Below, piece by piece: positions 29,671 through 38,531 of a stretch of DNA of 64,000 nucleotides. Location: contig JADJRL010000003.1 of the NCBI GenBank assembly GCA_016712225.1, forward strand, positions 1 to 64,000, given 5' to 3'. Position 1 is the first letter of the stretch; every line of letters starts with the position of its first letter. The notes below the pieces were generated by a model. It was given only the letters and a program-made list of their open reading frames with translations. It was not told the DNA's origin and searched no databases. Position numbers and translations under genes: made by a program. Source of the stretch: Candidatus Defluviibacterium haderslevense. Its GTDB lineage: Bacteria > Bacteroidota > Bacteroidia > Chitinophagales > Saprospiraceae.

Positions 29671-30612
29671 ATGGAGACTCTTAACTCTATTTGGTCTACT
29701 GATTTTACCATCAACCTACTTGCTGGTTTTACTGAATTATTATTAATTTTTATTATTAAGCTAATTCGAGAGATTCTAATAAAAAAATTAACACTTTATA
29801 ACAGAAAGAGATATTTATATGATAAAAGGTATATAGTACTTGTTCAGTGTATCTTAGCTATTTTCACCGCAATGTTATTTCTCTATTTTAATTATGATTC
29901 ATTAACAAAAAGGGGTGTGTTTATTTTAATGGCTCTTTTGTGTACAATTCTATGTATCCTAATTCTTAAAGAAACTTTTAAATTTTGGAATTTAGGATTA
30001 AGTCATATTGCTTCTCAAATTGCTATTGATACATATTCAATTGTGTTTAAATCAACTAATAGATCTTTTTATCTTGTCGGAACAAATGCTTATAGTTTTT
30101 CCAACTTATTAGAATTTGAACATATGTTAAAAAGAATAAGAGAATCAAGTGGAGATGTAAAATTACTATTAGCTGACCCAAATTCAGTCGGACTTGTAGA
30201 AGCAGCTAGTAACAGAGGGGTTAGAGAAAACTTATATGGAAATCAGGCAAGATTGTCGTTAGGACAAATTATTTTTCTAAAACGAAAACTTGGAATAAAT
30301 ATTGAAGTAAGAATGTACAATGCAAGAACCATTGATGAACTACCAATTTTTAGAGCAATGTTCTTAGATGAACAGTATTGTGTTGCATCAATATCTGTTT
30401 ATGGGAGAGCCGATAATGGTAAGTATTTTCCTCAAATCTTTGCTAAAAACAATTCTATGCAAAATAAAATATCAAAAACAATGTATAATATAGTCTATAG
30501 ATACTTTAGAAGTTTATGGAATAATTCATTACAAATATCAACAGTAACTGAAAATGAATTATTTGAATACTGGACAAAACATGCTTTAATTATAAATAAA
30601 GAAAATGAATGA
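29671..30612 (+). CDS. Two-to-three-helix membrane protein with PLD-like cytoplasmic domain
   Basis: A 313-residue protein. The N-terminal third has hydrophobic helices (residues 15-33, 52-75 and 80-100). The remainder is soluble with YLVGTNAYSF, VKLLLADPNS and a late RYFRSLW, the order seen in phospholipase-D-fold domains that lack the HKD catalytic motif. Membrane plus degenerate PLD-like domains occur in stress and defence proteins; the function here is unknown. The stop overlaps the pgeF start. Confidence 0.5.
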   Translation: METLNSIWSTDFTINLLAGFTELLLIFIIKLIREILIKKLTLYNRKRYLYDKRYIVLVQCILAIFTAMLFLYFNYDSLTKRGVFILMALLCTILCILILKETFKFWNLGLSHIASQIAIDTYSIVFKSTNRSFYLVGTNAYSFSNLLEFEHMLKRIRESSGDVKLLLADPNSVGLVEAASNRGVRENLYGNQARLSLGQIIFLKRKLGINIEVRMYNARTIDELPIFRAMFLDEQYCVASISVYGRADNGKYFPQIFAKNNSMQNKISKTMYNIVYRYFRSLWNNSLQISTVTENELFEYWTKHALIINKENE

Positions 30613-31326
30613 TTATTTTAAAATAATTGGACCTGAATGGCCAGAATTATCCAATGTCAATGCTTTTACAATTTTATCCAATTCTAAACTTGGTGAACCA
30701 GTTTTTTTAATGGGGAATCTGAAATAGCAAATGAGAATAGGAATAAATTGGAAATGTATATTAAACCTAAAATTCCAATTCATTGGATTAAACAAATACA
30801 TAGCAATAAAATAATAGAATTACCTGCATCAAATGATATAGAAGCAGATGGATCATTTACAAATGTGCCAGGAATAGTTTGTGCAGTAAAGACTGCAGAT
30901 TGCCTACCTATTGTTTTTACAAATTCAAAATGTACCAAAGTTGGCATCGTGCATGCTGGTTGGAGAGGACTATACAATGAAATAATTGGAAATATGATCG
31001 CTAAATTGAATGAACCAATTAAAGATTTATTAGTTTGGATTGGCCCTGGAATATCTTCGGAGAGTTATGAAGTTGGTTCTGAAATTTATGATAAATTTAC
31101 AAATTTGGATATAAATTTTGGAAGTGCTTTTACTAAAAAGATAAACGGCAAGTACCAAGCAGATTTATATATGATAGCAAAAATTCAATTAATTAATCTT
31201 GGAGTTAAAACATCACAAATTTCTGGTGCTAAGTGGGATACATTTTCTAATTTGGATTTGCATTCAAGTAGAAGAGATGGAGAAAGATCTGGAAGAATGG
31301 CAACAGTTGTTTGGATTAATGAATAA
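30605..31326 (+). CDS. pgeF: Peptidoglycan editing factor/YfiH-type polyphenol oxidase (one frameshift)
   Basis: The PgeF/YfiH family removes wrongly incorporated amino acids from peptidoglycan precursors and has Cys-His metal-site motifs. Seen: VKTADCLPIVF, VGIVHAGWRGLYNEII, GPGISSESYEVG and HSSRRDGERSGRMATVVW. The long frame starts with a TTG at 30748. Adding one T to the T7 run near 30702 links it to an upstream ATG at 30605 (MNDYFKIIGPEWPEL, then EPVFFNGESEIANENRNKLE), giving the usual ~240 residues. Its place inside a mobile element is odd, since this is normally a chromosomal housekeeping gene. Confidence 0.8.
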
Positions 31327-31372
31327 AATGGTCTTTAACTGATTATTAATGCAATTAATCATTTAAAAAAAA
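31326..31372. terminator. Possible bidirectional terminator between convergent genes
   Basis: The inverted repeat TGATTA/TAATCA (10-base loop), enclosed by TGGT/ACCA and followed by an A run, lies between pgeF and the minus-strand RuvC-like gene. The stem is weak and A+T-rich. Confidence 0.35.
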
Positions 31373-31855
31373 CCATGTCAAAGCTAGCGACAATGAATCA
31401 AAAATCGCCATATTCCTATCCTCACTCATCCATAGTTTTCTTTCAGCTGGTTTATAGACTTTAAGTTCTTCAAATTCTGTCAGCAAGTGCTTGGCAATTT
31501 CATATTTTGTAACATGTTTAGGCCTAAAGACATCACGTATTTGGTCTCTGGAATATTGAATGACTGGAAGTTTTTCTGATTCCGCAAAAGCCATAATTTC
31601 ATTAATGAGTTTCTTTGTCCTTTTACCAGTTCTGGACACTTTGCTTTCCGGATTAAGTAAAACAATATGTGTCGGCGGGAAGTCCTCAAACATTTTTTTG
31701 ATTCTTTCCAAAATCCGTTTATTGCTAATTGGATTAAATCTAACTGAGCCAAACCCGACTAGCTTTCTGACATTTTCCATATACACAAAGCCAAAACCGT
31801 TTGTGTTTGGATACATTGCGAATATGGTGTTTATTTTCTCTATTGTTGTTTGCAT
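31355..31855 (-). CDS. RuvC/RNase H-like protein, paralogue of 24652-25158
   Basis: A 166-residue protein, clearly homologous to the product of 24652-25158: FAMYPNTNGFGFVYMENVRK, RFNPISNKRILERIKK, QYSRDQIRDVF, KYEIAKHLLTEFEEL and MAIFDSLSLALTWFFL. As there, the first acidic residue of a RuvC site is replaced by Tyr. It follows its XRE partner by 6 bases. Retention of two diverged pairs suggests that the module is useful to the element. Confidence 0.55.
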   Translation of the reverse strand: MQTTIEKINTIFAMYPNTNGFGFVYMENVRKLVGFGSVRFNPISNKRILERIKKMFEDFPPTHIVLLNPESKVSRTGKRTKKLINEIMAFAESEKLPVIQYSRDQIRDVFRPKHVTKYEIAKHLLTEFEELKVYKPAERKLWMSEDRNMAIFDSLSLALTWFFLND

Positions 31856-31861
31856 ATGATT

Positions 31862-32200
31862 TTATGTAGTTAATCTATTAAATGTTTGTTCGAGGAAATT
31901 AATTTTAAAGGTATTCTTTAATGTTATTTGTTCTTCTTTTCTTAGTTCGTTGATTAAATCTCTTATCCGTTCGACAATCTTCTGTTTTACTATCCTAGAT
32001 TCCGGTTTTAATAATTCTTCAATTGGAGCATCAAAAATATAGTGATAGACAAGCAGTGTTTCATTGTTTGGTTCTCTTTGGCCTTTTTCATATCTGGATA
32101 TGTTTGTAGTATCTGGTTTGTCAGATAAAAAAGACATTTCCTCTTGCATTAAAGGAGTTCGCTTGCGATATGCTTTTAAATAGTTTGGTATTGTAGACAT
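31862..32200 (-). CDS. XRE-family regulator, paralogue of 25155-25502
   Basis: A 112-residue protein with XRE HTH TPLMQEEMSFLSD and TTNISRYEKGQREPN, matching the other XRE protein segment by segment, including the short YLKAYRKRTPL opening. A palindromic operator candidate lies about 70-100 bases upstream at 32269-32300. Autoregulation is inferred. Confidence 0.8.
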   Translation of the reverse strand: MSTIPNYLKAYRKRTPLMQEEMSFLSDKPDTTNISRYEKGQREPNNETLLVYHYIFDAPIEELLKPESRIVKQKIVERIRDLINELRKEEQITLKNTFKINFLEQTFNRLTT

Positions 32201-32268
32201 AAATAAAAATTGGGCATCAGAAATAATTTTTCTGATGCCCTAAGTGTATTCTTATAATATGACCTATT

Positions 32269-32300
32269 GTAGAAGGTAAAATTTGCCAAATTGGCAAATT
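32269..32300. promoter_or_regulatory. Shared palindromic operator, site 2
   Basis: Outer arm GTAGAAGG, then TTGCCAA-A-TTGGCAA at 32283-32297: the same core as site 1, at nearly the same distance from a paralogous XRE start. The rest of 32301-32738 holds no gene that I can support. Confidence 0.72.
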
Positions 32301-32629
32301 TTTTTCGCGCACGTTCCACGTTTTGTGGATAATCTGTTGAATTGTAAGTAAACGATTATGGTGAAGTCATAATGTTTTAAATTAAATTGATAAAATAGGC
32401 ACCTTCGCACCTGTAGGTACCCATAATCTACGGTAATTAAAAGGAACCGCAGACTGCAAACCAACGGTGCAAAGGCACCGTCAATGTATATATTTGTTGT
32501 AATTAAAATAAATTTAGTTTTTGCCTAAAATGAAGTTAGAGTGTCTGCAAGTCAGTAATTGATTCATTTCCGACTGCCTTCCTATATTTAATTATATCAT
32601 AATAGAATAATGTGAACAACATTAGTGTT

Positions 32630-32712
32630 GCTACATTTAATGTCTTTTAAAGGGTTAAGATTTAAGTTTTAATCAAGATCATGTACAAGCGTAATTGACA
32701 AGTTGGTAAAAT
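32630..32712. repeat. Imperfect direct repeat flanking the XerD-like gene (left copy)
   Basis: It shares TAATGTCTTTTAAA and a diverged TAATCAnnATCnTGnACAA ... TTGACAA block with 34018-34105, on the other side of the recombinase gene and just before tRNA-Lys. It may be an old attachment or duplication remnant; the match is partial. Confidence 0.4.
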
Positions 32713-32738
32713 TTGTTCAGAATATAGTAAAAAAATCA

Positions 32739-33635
32739 TTACGATAAATCATTTAATGGATGCTTCACCATTTGACCCCTTAAATGTTCTGCACTGGCTG
32801 AAAGGTAAATGGTAGTAGTTTTTATATCACTATGTCCCATCATTTTAGATAAAGAATAAATATCACATCCACCTTCAAGCATGAGAGTGGCAAAGGTGTG
32901 TCTCAACTTATGAACACTAAAAGTTACCCCTGAAGATTTGCGAACCTGATCGACTAACTTCTTTAATCCATTTTCAGTAAAGCCAATATTACCCCGTAGA
33001 GAAGAAAAATATTCAGGGTTTGTTTTATTTAGTCTTTTTCTTTCTTCTTGATATCTTTTTAAGCTCTGCGCCAGAGTATAACTAATTGGAACTATTCTAT
33101 CCTTATTGCCTTTACCTTGCTTAACAAAAATAGTTAAGTTCTCTGTATCTATGTCGGTGAACTTTAGATTAAGTAATTCTTGCTTGCGTAAGCCAGTAAA
33201 TATGAAAGTTGAGAATATAGCATGATTGCGATACCTCAGAAATTTGTATTCATACGGGTAATTATAGACCACCTCCAACAAGCGTAATGAGACTTGTTTA
33301 TTTAGCTTTATTGGCAAGCGTTTTTCCATTTTAGGTTTTTCAATATCTAAAATTGGGTTATTCTGCATATACCCTTGTTTTATGCACCAACGAAAAAAGA
33401 CCAATAACGTCTTATGATAGACGATAAATGTATTTACCGACCACTTTCGCTCGGTTCTACCATAGTAAAATAAAGCCCTTACATTATCATCACTGACTTG
33501 GCTTATATCTCTGATTTTTGCAAATTGTTGATAACTACGCACCACATTTCTATATCTTCTTATTGTATGTTTTGAATATCCACGAATAGACAAAGAATAA
33601 TCACAAAACTTCTGCGACAAGATTTCTAAATCCAT
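32739..33635 (-). CDS. XerC/D-like tyrosine recombinase
   Basis: A 298-residue integrase-family protein. It has an N-terminal SAM-like core-binding domain (residues 5-95, LSIRGYSKHTIRRYRNVV) and a catalytic domain with Arg in FTGLRKQELLNL, Lys in KQGKGNKDR, HKLRHTFATLML, MGHSDIKTT and Tyr in IYLSAS. All key residues are present. It lies near tRNA-Lys and may have brought in that segment. It differs from the terminal integrase, which has an extra N-terminal arm-binding domain. Confidence 0.9.
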   Translation of the reverse strand: MDLEILSQKFCDYSLSIRGYSKHTIRRYRNVVRSYQQFAKIRDISQVSDDNVRALFYYGRTERKWSVNTFIVYHKTLLVFFRWCIKQGYMQNNPILDIEKPKMEKRLPIKLNKQVSLRLLEVVYNYPYEYKFLRYRNHAIFSTFIFTGLRKQELLNLKFTDIDTENLTIFVKQGKGNKDRIVPISYTLAQSLKRYQEERKRLNKTNPEYFSSLRGNIGFTENGLKKLVDQVRKSSGVTFSVHKLRHTFATLMLEGGCDIYSLSKMMGHSDIKTTTIYLSASAEHLRGQMVKHPLNDLS

Positions 33636-33656
33636 ACATTTTTAATCGCAAGCAGA

Positions 33657-33941
33657 TTATTCTTTTTGGAGAAGTTTTTGAGCCGAGAACCTGTTCACCA
33701 CGGGACCTGGTCGTTCAAAATAGCCCAAATTGCCAAAAAACCTTTTAAAATCAATTATAGTGCACTCATTTGGATTTGAGCAAGAGACCATCTCCTTAAG
33801 AGGAACAAAGAAGATTGATTTTCCAAAATGACCCATATAAAATAAAGATAAAACTGGATTTTGTGATTTAAAACAGGTGATGTCCTTCGACCTGTTTACC
33901 ACTAAAATAACTTCAATTAAAATACTCTGCAATTGATACAT
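33657..33941 (-). CDS. Doubtful small hypothetical protein
   Basis: A 94-residue open frame ending 21 bases before the recombinase start on the same strand. It has several Cys and aromatic residues (PNECTIIDFKRFFGNLGYF) and no recognised domain. Position favours a small accessory gene of the recombinase, but it may be chance. Confidence 0.3.
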   Translation of the reverse strand: MYQLQSILIEVILVVNRSKDITCFKSQNPVLSLFYMGHFGKSIFFVPLKEMVSCSNPNECTIIDFKRFFGNLGYFERPGPVVNRFSAQKLLQKE

Positions 33942-34017
33942 TAAATTAATAAATTGCTCGACTGCAAAGTTATTATAGCAGATTTAAATAAAATATCCAA
34001 AGGTTAATTTAGAAGCA

Positions 34018-34105
34018 TTTATTTTAATGTCTTTTAAAAAATCAATACATATGATATAATCAGAATCGTGCACAAAAGAAAATGCCTTGTTGACAACTTA
34101 TTATA
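34018..34105. repeat. Imperfect direct repeat flanking the XerD-like gene (right copy)
   Basis: Partner of 32630-32712: TAATGTCTTTTAAA and TAATCAGAATCGTGCACAA, then CTTGTTGACAACTT. It ends about 12 bases before tRNA-Lys. Confidence 0.4.
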
Positions 34106-34116
34106 TTACTAAGCAC

Positions 34117-34189
34117 GCGCCCATAGCTCAGCTGGTAGAGCACTCGACTCTTAATCGAATGGTCGGAGGTTCGATCCCTCCTGGGCGCA
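34117..34189 (+). tRNA. tRNA-Lys (anticodon CTT)
   Basis: A 73-nt cloverleaf. Acceptor GCGCCCA/TGGGCGC is perfect, D-arm GCTCAGCTGGTAGAGC, anticodon loop CTCTTAA, T-arm GGAGGTTCGATCCCTCC. The anticodon stem has one C-A mismatch. It lies inside the mobile element between recombinase genes, so it is element-borne. Confidence 0.92.
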
Positions 34190-34219
34190 CTAACAAAATT
34201 GACAAAGTAAGTTGTTATA

Positions 34220-35926
34220 TCATTCTTCTGATCTCAATGTACCCAATTCTTCGTAAATGAATTTGGGATATTGGTTTAACAAAATATTATTATTTTTAAA
34301 AAACAGCTTAATATAATCATCAATTACAGATATTCTCCTTGAATGCTTTCTTAATAGATTTTCATCCCTGTCATTTGATAGCAAATACCTGTTAAACAAA
34401 TCGATCAAATCATTTAATTTTAATTTCTTATTATGAAAGTAATCTTGATACATAATAAATGTATCAAGATTTATTAATGTTAAATCAGAAATGTTTGAAA
34501 CATTAAGATTTAATAATGAGATCTTTTTCTTGAATTCTAAATTTAGCAGGTAATTAATACCATTTGTTTCCAATGCTAAATCGGTATATACTAAAATTGG
34601 ATAAATTTTCAACTTCTTAATTTTTTTATTCAAAAATACGTATCTTCCATCAGAAATGTCTTCAATAATATTTACAAGTTGAGAGACACCTACCTTGTCT
34701 CCCTCATCATCTTCAACTAACTTTTTGTATAATTCAGACTCAATTATTGAGTAATCATATGAATGCAAGGAATCTGCCGTAATAATTTTGTCTTTAAATT
34801 CAAATACAAATACATAATTTCCATTGAACATGAGTAAATCTGGAAGTGACTTCAATCTTAAGTTCTTCAAATCTGGATCAAAGTATTTAATCCAATTAAA
34901 CTTCTCAAAACAATAATTCTTCAAATTGCGAAATAGTTCAGCTTCTGAAAAATATTCTGAATACAAAGATTTTAATTTTGGAAAACTATCAATTTTTTGA
35001 CCTAATATTGATAACTTAAACTCTTTCGCTGGTTTGATAATTGCAAATTGAATTCCATTGTATAACTTTTCAGTAAAGAAATTGTAATTTAAAATTAGAA
35101 ATGCATCATTGTTTAGTTGATAAATTGGATACTCTCTAAATGTTTTAAAATCCTTTTTATCTTCTATAGTTTTGCCATTAATGACTAATGTAAGTAGCCA
35201 TTCTTTTTGTGGATGGTCATCTCGTAAGATTATTTTGTGAGAAAAACTTTTTCCAGAAACATAGCCTGATATAAAAATATTTATAATATTTTTTAAGTAT
35301 TGTTGCCAATTTTCAATATGGTAAAATTCAATAAATTTAAGATAAAGTTCTTTAAATAAATCATTATTGGATAAAAACTTAAATAATGAGATAGATTTAT
35401 ACATCTCTGTAATAATATTCACACTTTGATTTAAGGTGAGTTGAGCCAATTGACTTTGGACATAGAATTTTGCAAATTCATTAAGTTCTGTACCTTCTGG
35501 TGGTAAGTTTTTTAATTGATTAGTTGTGTGTTTTTGATTATAATATAAGCAAGCTTTAAATAAGTTTAGTTCTTCCATTCCAGTCAACTCTAATCGATCT
35601 CCAGGAATATTGAATTTTAAAGCAAATTGAACCAACTCTAAATTTGAAATATGATTTAATAAAATGATTTCATACTCATTGTTTTTAAATTCACTAAATA
35701 ATTTATTAATTTTATTTATTAGTTGATCCTCAAAGCTACGGCTTAATTTGTTAAGGATCATCAACTGAAAACCAAAATCAGATTCCTTTGTAAAGAGATT
35801 AGCCTCATTAAATGTTGTAAATTCCAAAATAAATCGTGATGGAATTGTTTTAAGTAATTCATTGATATCTATTTGTTCATAGTTATCAAATATATCTGAG
35901 TATTCAATTATTTTATTAATTCTCAT
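34220..35926 (-). CDS. Large protein with PD-(D/E)XK nuclease-like motif
   Basis: A 568-residue soluble protein. Around residues 365-385, LPDLLMFNGNYVFVFEFKDK fits the D...E-x-K core of PD-(D/E)XK nucleases (Asp, a strand, then FEFKDK). The rest is helical (LLNHISNLELVQFALKF) with no known domain. It sits alone between tRNA-Lys and a recombinase, a typical place for defence cargo. Nuclease activity is an inference from this one motif. Confidence 0.5.
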   Translation of the reverse strand: MRINKIIEYSDIFDNYEQIDINELLKTIPSRFILEFTTFNEANLFTKESDFGFQLMILNKLSRSFEDQLINKINKLFSEFKNNEYEIILLNHISNLELVQFALKFNIPGDRLELTGMEELNLFKACLYYNQKHTTNQLKNLPPEGTELNEFAKFYVQSQLAQLTLNQSVNIITEMYKSISLFKFLSNNDLFKELYLKFIEFYHIENWQQYLKNIINIFISGYVSGKSFSHKIILRDDHPQKEWLLTLVINGKTIEDKKDFKTFREYPIYQLNNDAFLILNYNFFTEKLYNGIQFAIIKPAKEFKLSILGQKIDSFPKLKSLYSEYFSEAELFRNLKNYCFEKFNWIKYFDPDLKNLRLKSLPDLLMFNGNYVFVFEFKDKIITADSLHSYDYSIIESELYKKLVEDDEGDKVGVSQLVNIIEDISDGRYVFLNKKIKKLKIYPILVYTDLALETNGINYLLNLEFKKKISLLNLNVSNISDLTLINLDTFIMYQDYFHNKKLKLNDLIDLFNRYLLSNDRDENLLRKHSRRISVIDDYIKLFFKNNNILLNQYPKFIYEELGTLRSEE

Positions 35927-36184
35927 AATTACAAAGGATTAGAACATTATTAGTCATCATTTTTAAAAACACCATCTACTATTGATTTACCAGAATTATT
36001 ATAAATCCAATTAGTTATAAACTTCATTCCAATGCAAGAATGCCTGGATTATTTAAACTGCTTTTCAAAATCTTAAATTTCCATTAAATAATAGTTTGAA
36101 AGCAAAATTAAACAAAACTTTTAAGTATAGTTATATATATTAAGGGTTGCAATAACATATTTTCTATAAAATATTATAAATAAC

Positions 36185-37174
36185 CTAAATTGATATTTTA
36201 CTTATATCTTCCTCCATATTTTCAGTTTGTAAAGAACGTGAGTATTTCATTGTCATGGTTATGGTTTGATGCCCCATCATTTTTTGTATTTTAAAAATAT
36301 TTACATTTGATTCTGCAAGTTTACATGCGAAAGTATGCCGGAACTGGTGAAGATGAAAGCTTATACCAGATTTCTCAGCAATGCTTTTAACCCAATGTAT
36401 TAATCCCTCTCTCGTTAAACCACCTTCCCCCCTATTAGAAACAATGAGCCATTCTGTTTTTAAGCTCTTTCTTTCTCGAAAATAATCTTTTAAATGTAGA
36501 AGCAGTGTCGGATGTATTTTTAATACTCTTGTTCTCTTTGATTTAGAAGTTTCACCTCTTACTATGATTTCTTTCTTTTCTATATCAATATCCTTTACTT
36601 GGAGTGAAATAAACTCTCCTTTTCTTATACCGCAAAATAAAAGAAGACTAACCATGACTGTGTCTCTTCGGAGAAGAAGAGTATTACTAGAACACCTAAC
36701 AATTGCCGAATATATTTTATTGATTTCTTCATCCTCAAGTCTTCGGAAATCGTCATAAATCACTTGTGGAGCTTTAATATTCTTCAAAGGATTTTGCTCC
36801 AAATATCCATTCTTACATAGCCATCTAAAGAATACAATAAGTTTACTGTAGTGTGTTTTTATAGTTGAGTTTTTTACTCCAGTTTTAATCGTATTTTTAC
36901 CCACTATTCTTGTACGAGTTTTAATACGCATAAAATACAAGTTCAACATTTCAGGGGAAAGTTCTTCAGTTGAAGAGACTTCAGGCATTACTTTTGAAAA
37001 TAGCTTAAAAACAGCAATATATCCACGAATCGTTTCGGGGCGTAAACACATAGAAAATTTGCATTCATTAATATAGTCATAAAAAATCTTTTCAATTTGA
37101 GGTGTAATTAACTTCGTTCCCTTTTCTTTATCGAATTTAGTGATTGGTTTTAATACTTTGTTATCATTATCCAT
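36185..37174 (-). CDS. Second XerC/D-like tyrosine recombinase
   Basis: A 329-residue recombinase. The core-binding domain covers residues 22-130 (CLRPETIRGYIAVFKLFSK). Catalytic Arg is in FCGIRKGEFISLQ, Lys in GETSKSKRTR, HQFRHTFACKLAE, MGHQTITMTMKYSRS with Tyr nucleophile. It is related to but clearly distinct from 32739-33635. It is divergent from the VirD4-like gene, with the palindrome at 37206-37246 between them. Confidence 0.9.
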   Translation of the reverse strand: MDNDNKVLKPITKFDKEKGTKLITPQIEKIFYDYINECKFSMCLRPETIRGYIAVFKLFSKVMPEVSSTEELSPEMLNLYFMRIKTRTRIVGKNTIKTGVKNSTIKTHYSKLIVFFRWLCKNGYLEQNPLKNIKAPQVIYDDFRRLEDEEINKIYSAIVRCSSNTLLLRRDTVMVSLLLFCGIRKGEFISLQVKDIDIEKKEIIVRGETSKSKRTRVLKIHPTLLLHLKDYFRERKSLKTEWLIVSNRGEGGLTREGLIHWVKSIAEKSGISFHLHQFRHTFACKLAESNVNIFKIQKMMGHQTITMTMKYSRSLQTENMEEDISKISI

Positions 37175-37205
37175 CCAATCATTTTAAGGTATCAATTTTA
37201 GAAAT

Positions 37206-37246
37206 GTAGAAGGTATTATTTGTCATGGTGGCAAATAATACCTTCT
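37206..37246. promoter_or_regulatory. Shared palindromic operator, site 3 (full palindrome)
   Basis: The most complete copy: AGAAGGTATTATTTG and CAAATAATACCTTCT are exact reverse complements around a short centre that reads TTGTCA-TGG-TGGCAA overall. It lies between the divergent recombinase and VirD4-like genes and could control both. As RNA it would also form a 15-bp hairpin. Confidence 0.75.
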
Positions 37247-37277
37247 TTGATAGCACTATTTTATTAATTATAATTTC

Positions 37278-38456
37278 TTGATGGATCAGAATTTAAACAA
37301 AGACATTACATACTTTGCAAAAGTTGGATGGAGAAATGATCAAAGACTTTTTGGTATTAAACAAGCAGATCGATTAATGCATACATACATGATTGGGAAA
37401 ACTGGTACTGGTAAATCAACATGTTTAGAGACAATGATAATGCAGGATATTGAACATGGTCGTGGTTGTTGTTTACTAGATCCACATGGAGATTTAGTTG
37501 AAAAAATTGCAAGGAATATTCCTGAACATCGTAAGAAAGATTTAATATATTTCAATATTCCAGACCCTAATCTTAATTTGAGATATAATCCATTCAAGAA
37601 GGTATCCTATGAAAAGAGGTCATTAGTGGCTTCTGGAATCTTAGATGTCTTTTCAAAGTTATGGGATAGTGCGTGGGGAGTTAAACTTGAACATATTTTA
37701 AGGCATGCTTTCCTAACTTTACTTGATCAACCAGAGGCAACCATTGCAGATATTTCAGAATTATTGCTTGATAAAGAATTTAGGAGAAATGCACTTAGGC
37801 ATGTTAAAAGTGAAAGTGTTAAAAAATTCTGGAAACGAGAATTTCCTGAATATCAAAAATATGATCTATTACCAGTTATGAACAAGATAGGTGGAATGTT
37901 AGTACATCCAGTAATCAAAAGAGTCTTGATTGAAAATACTGAAGAAGTATCCCTGCGTAAAGCTATGGATGAAAAGAAGATCATTCTAGTCAATTTATCA
38001 AAAGGACATGTAGGTGCAGACGTTGCACACATACTTGGTGCATTATTTATCACTTCAATTGCTTCGGCTGCTTTTAGTCGTGTTGATTCTGATGAAGTGA
38101 ACAGAGTTCCCTTTATGGTTTATATGGATGAATTTCATAACTTTACTACATTGTCTTTGGTTAATATGTTTTCTGAACTTCGAAAGTTTAAAGTTGGGAT
38201 GATACTAGCTCACCAATACATGCATCAACTTGATGAAGAGATTAGGCAAGCAGTACTAGGGAATATTGGGACAGTTATTTCTTTTAGAATTGGAACCGAA
38301 GATGCAAAGCATATGGCAGATGAAATGTTTCCTGAATTTGATGTTCAGGATTTTATTAATCTTCCGAATTACAAGATATATTTGAAGTTAATGATTGATG
38401 GACGCCCTAGTCGGCCATTTAGTGGATATACATTAACATATAAACTTGTCTTTTAG
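37278..38456 (+). CDS. VirD4/TraD-like conjugative DNA-transfer ATPase
   Basis: A 392-residue P-loop ATPase. Walker A GKTGTGKST is at 40-48, LLDPHGDLVEKI at about 67-78, Walker B VYMDEFHNF at 281-289, then a TraD-type end (LAHQYMHQL, IGTVISFRIGTEDA, LPNYKIYLKLMIDG). It lacks the N-terminal membrane helices of classical coupling proteins and so may act as a soluble translocase. A second, membrane-bound relative is at 49926-51368 next to the relaxase. It starts 30 bases after operator site 3. Confidence 0.8.
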   Translation: MMDQNLNKDITYFAKVGWRNDQRLFGIKQADRLMHTYMIGKTGTGKSTCLETMIMQDIEHGRGCCLLDPHGDLVEKIARNIPEHRKKDLIYFNIPDPNLNLRYNPFKKVSYEKRSLVASGILDVFSKLWDSAWGVKLEHILRHAFLTLLDQPEATIADISELLLDKEFRRNALRHVKSESVKKFWKREFPEYQKYDLLPVMNKIGGMLVHPVIKRVLIENTEEVSLRKAMDEKKIILVNLSKGHVGADVAHILGALFITSIASAAFSRVDSDEVNRVPFMVYMDEFHNFTTLSLVNMFSELRKFKVGMILAHQYMHQLDEEIRQAVLGNIGTVISFRIGTEDAKHMADEMFPEFDVQDFINLPNYKIYLKLMIDGRPSRPFSGYTLTYKLVF

Positions 38457-38531
38457 TATTCATCATAATTAGATATTTCAAATTATTTGGTATTTTTGGG
38501 AAAACAAACTGACATACATATTACGCTAATT

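Noticed and set aside
36564..36758. Plus-strand frame opposite the recombinase at 36185-37174
   Set aside because: It is antisense to conserved catalytic-domain sequence and low in complexity.
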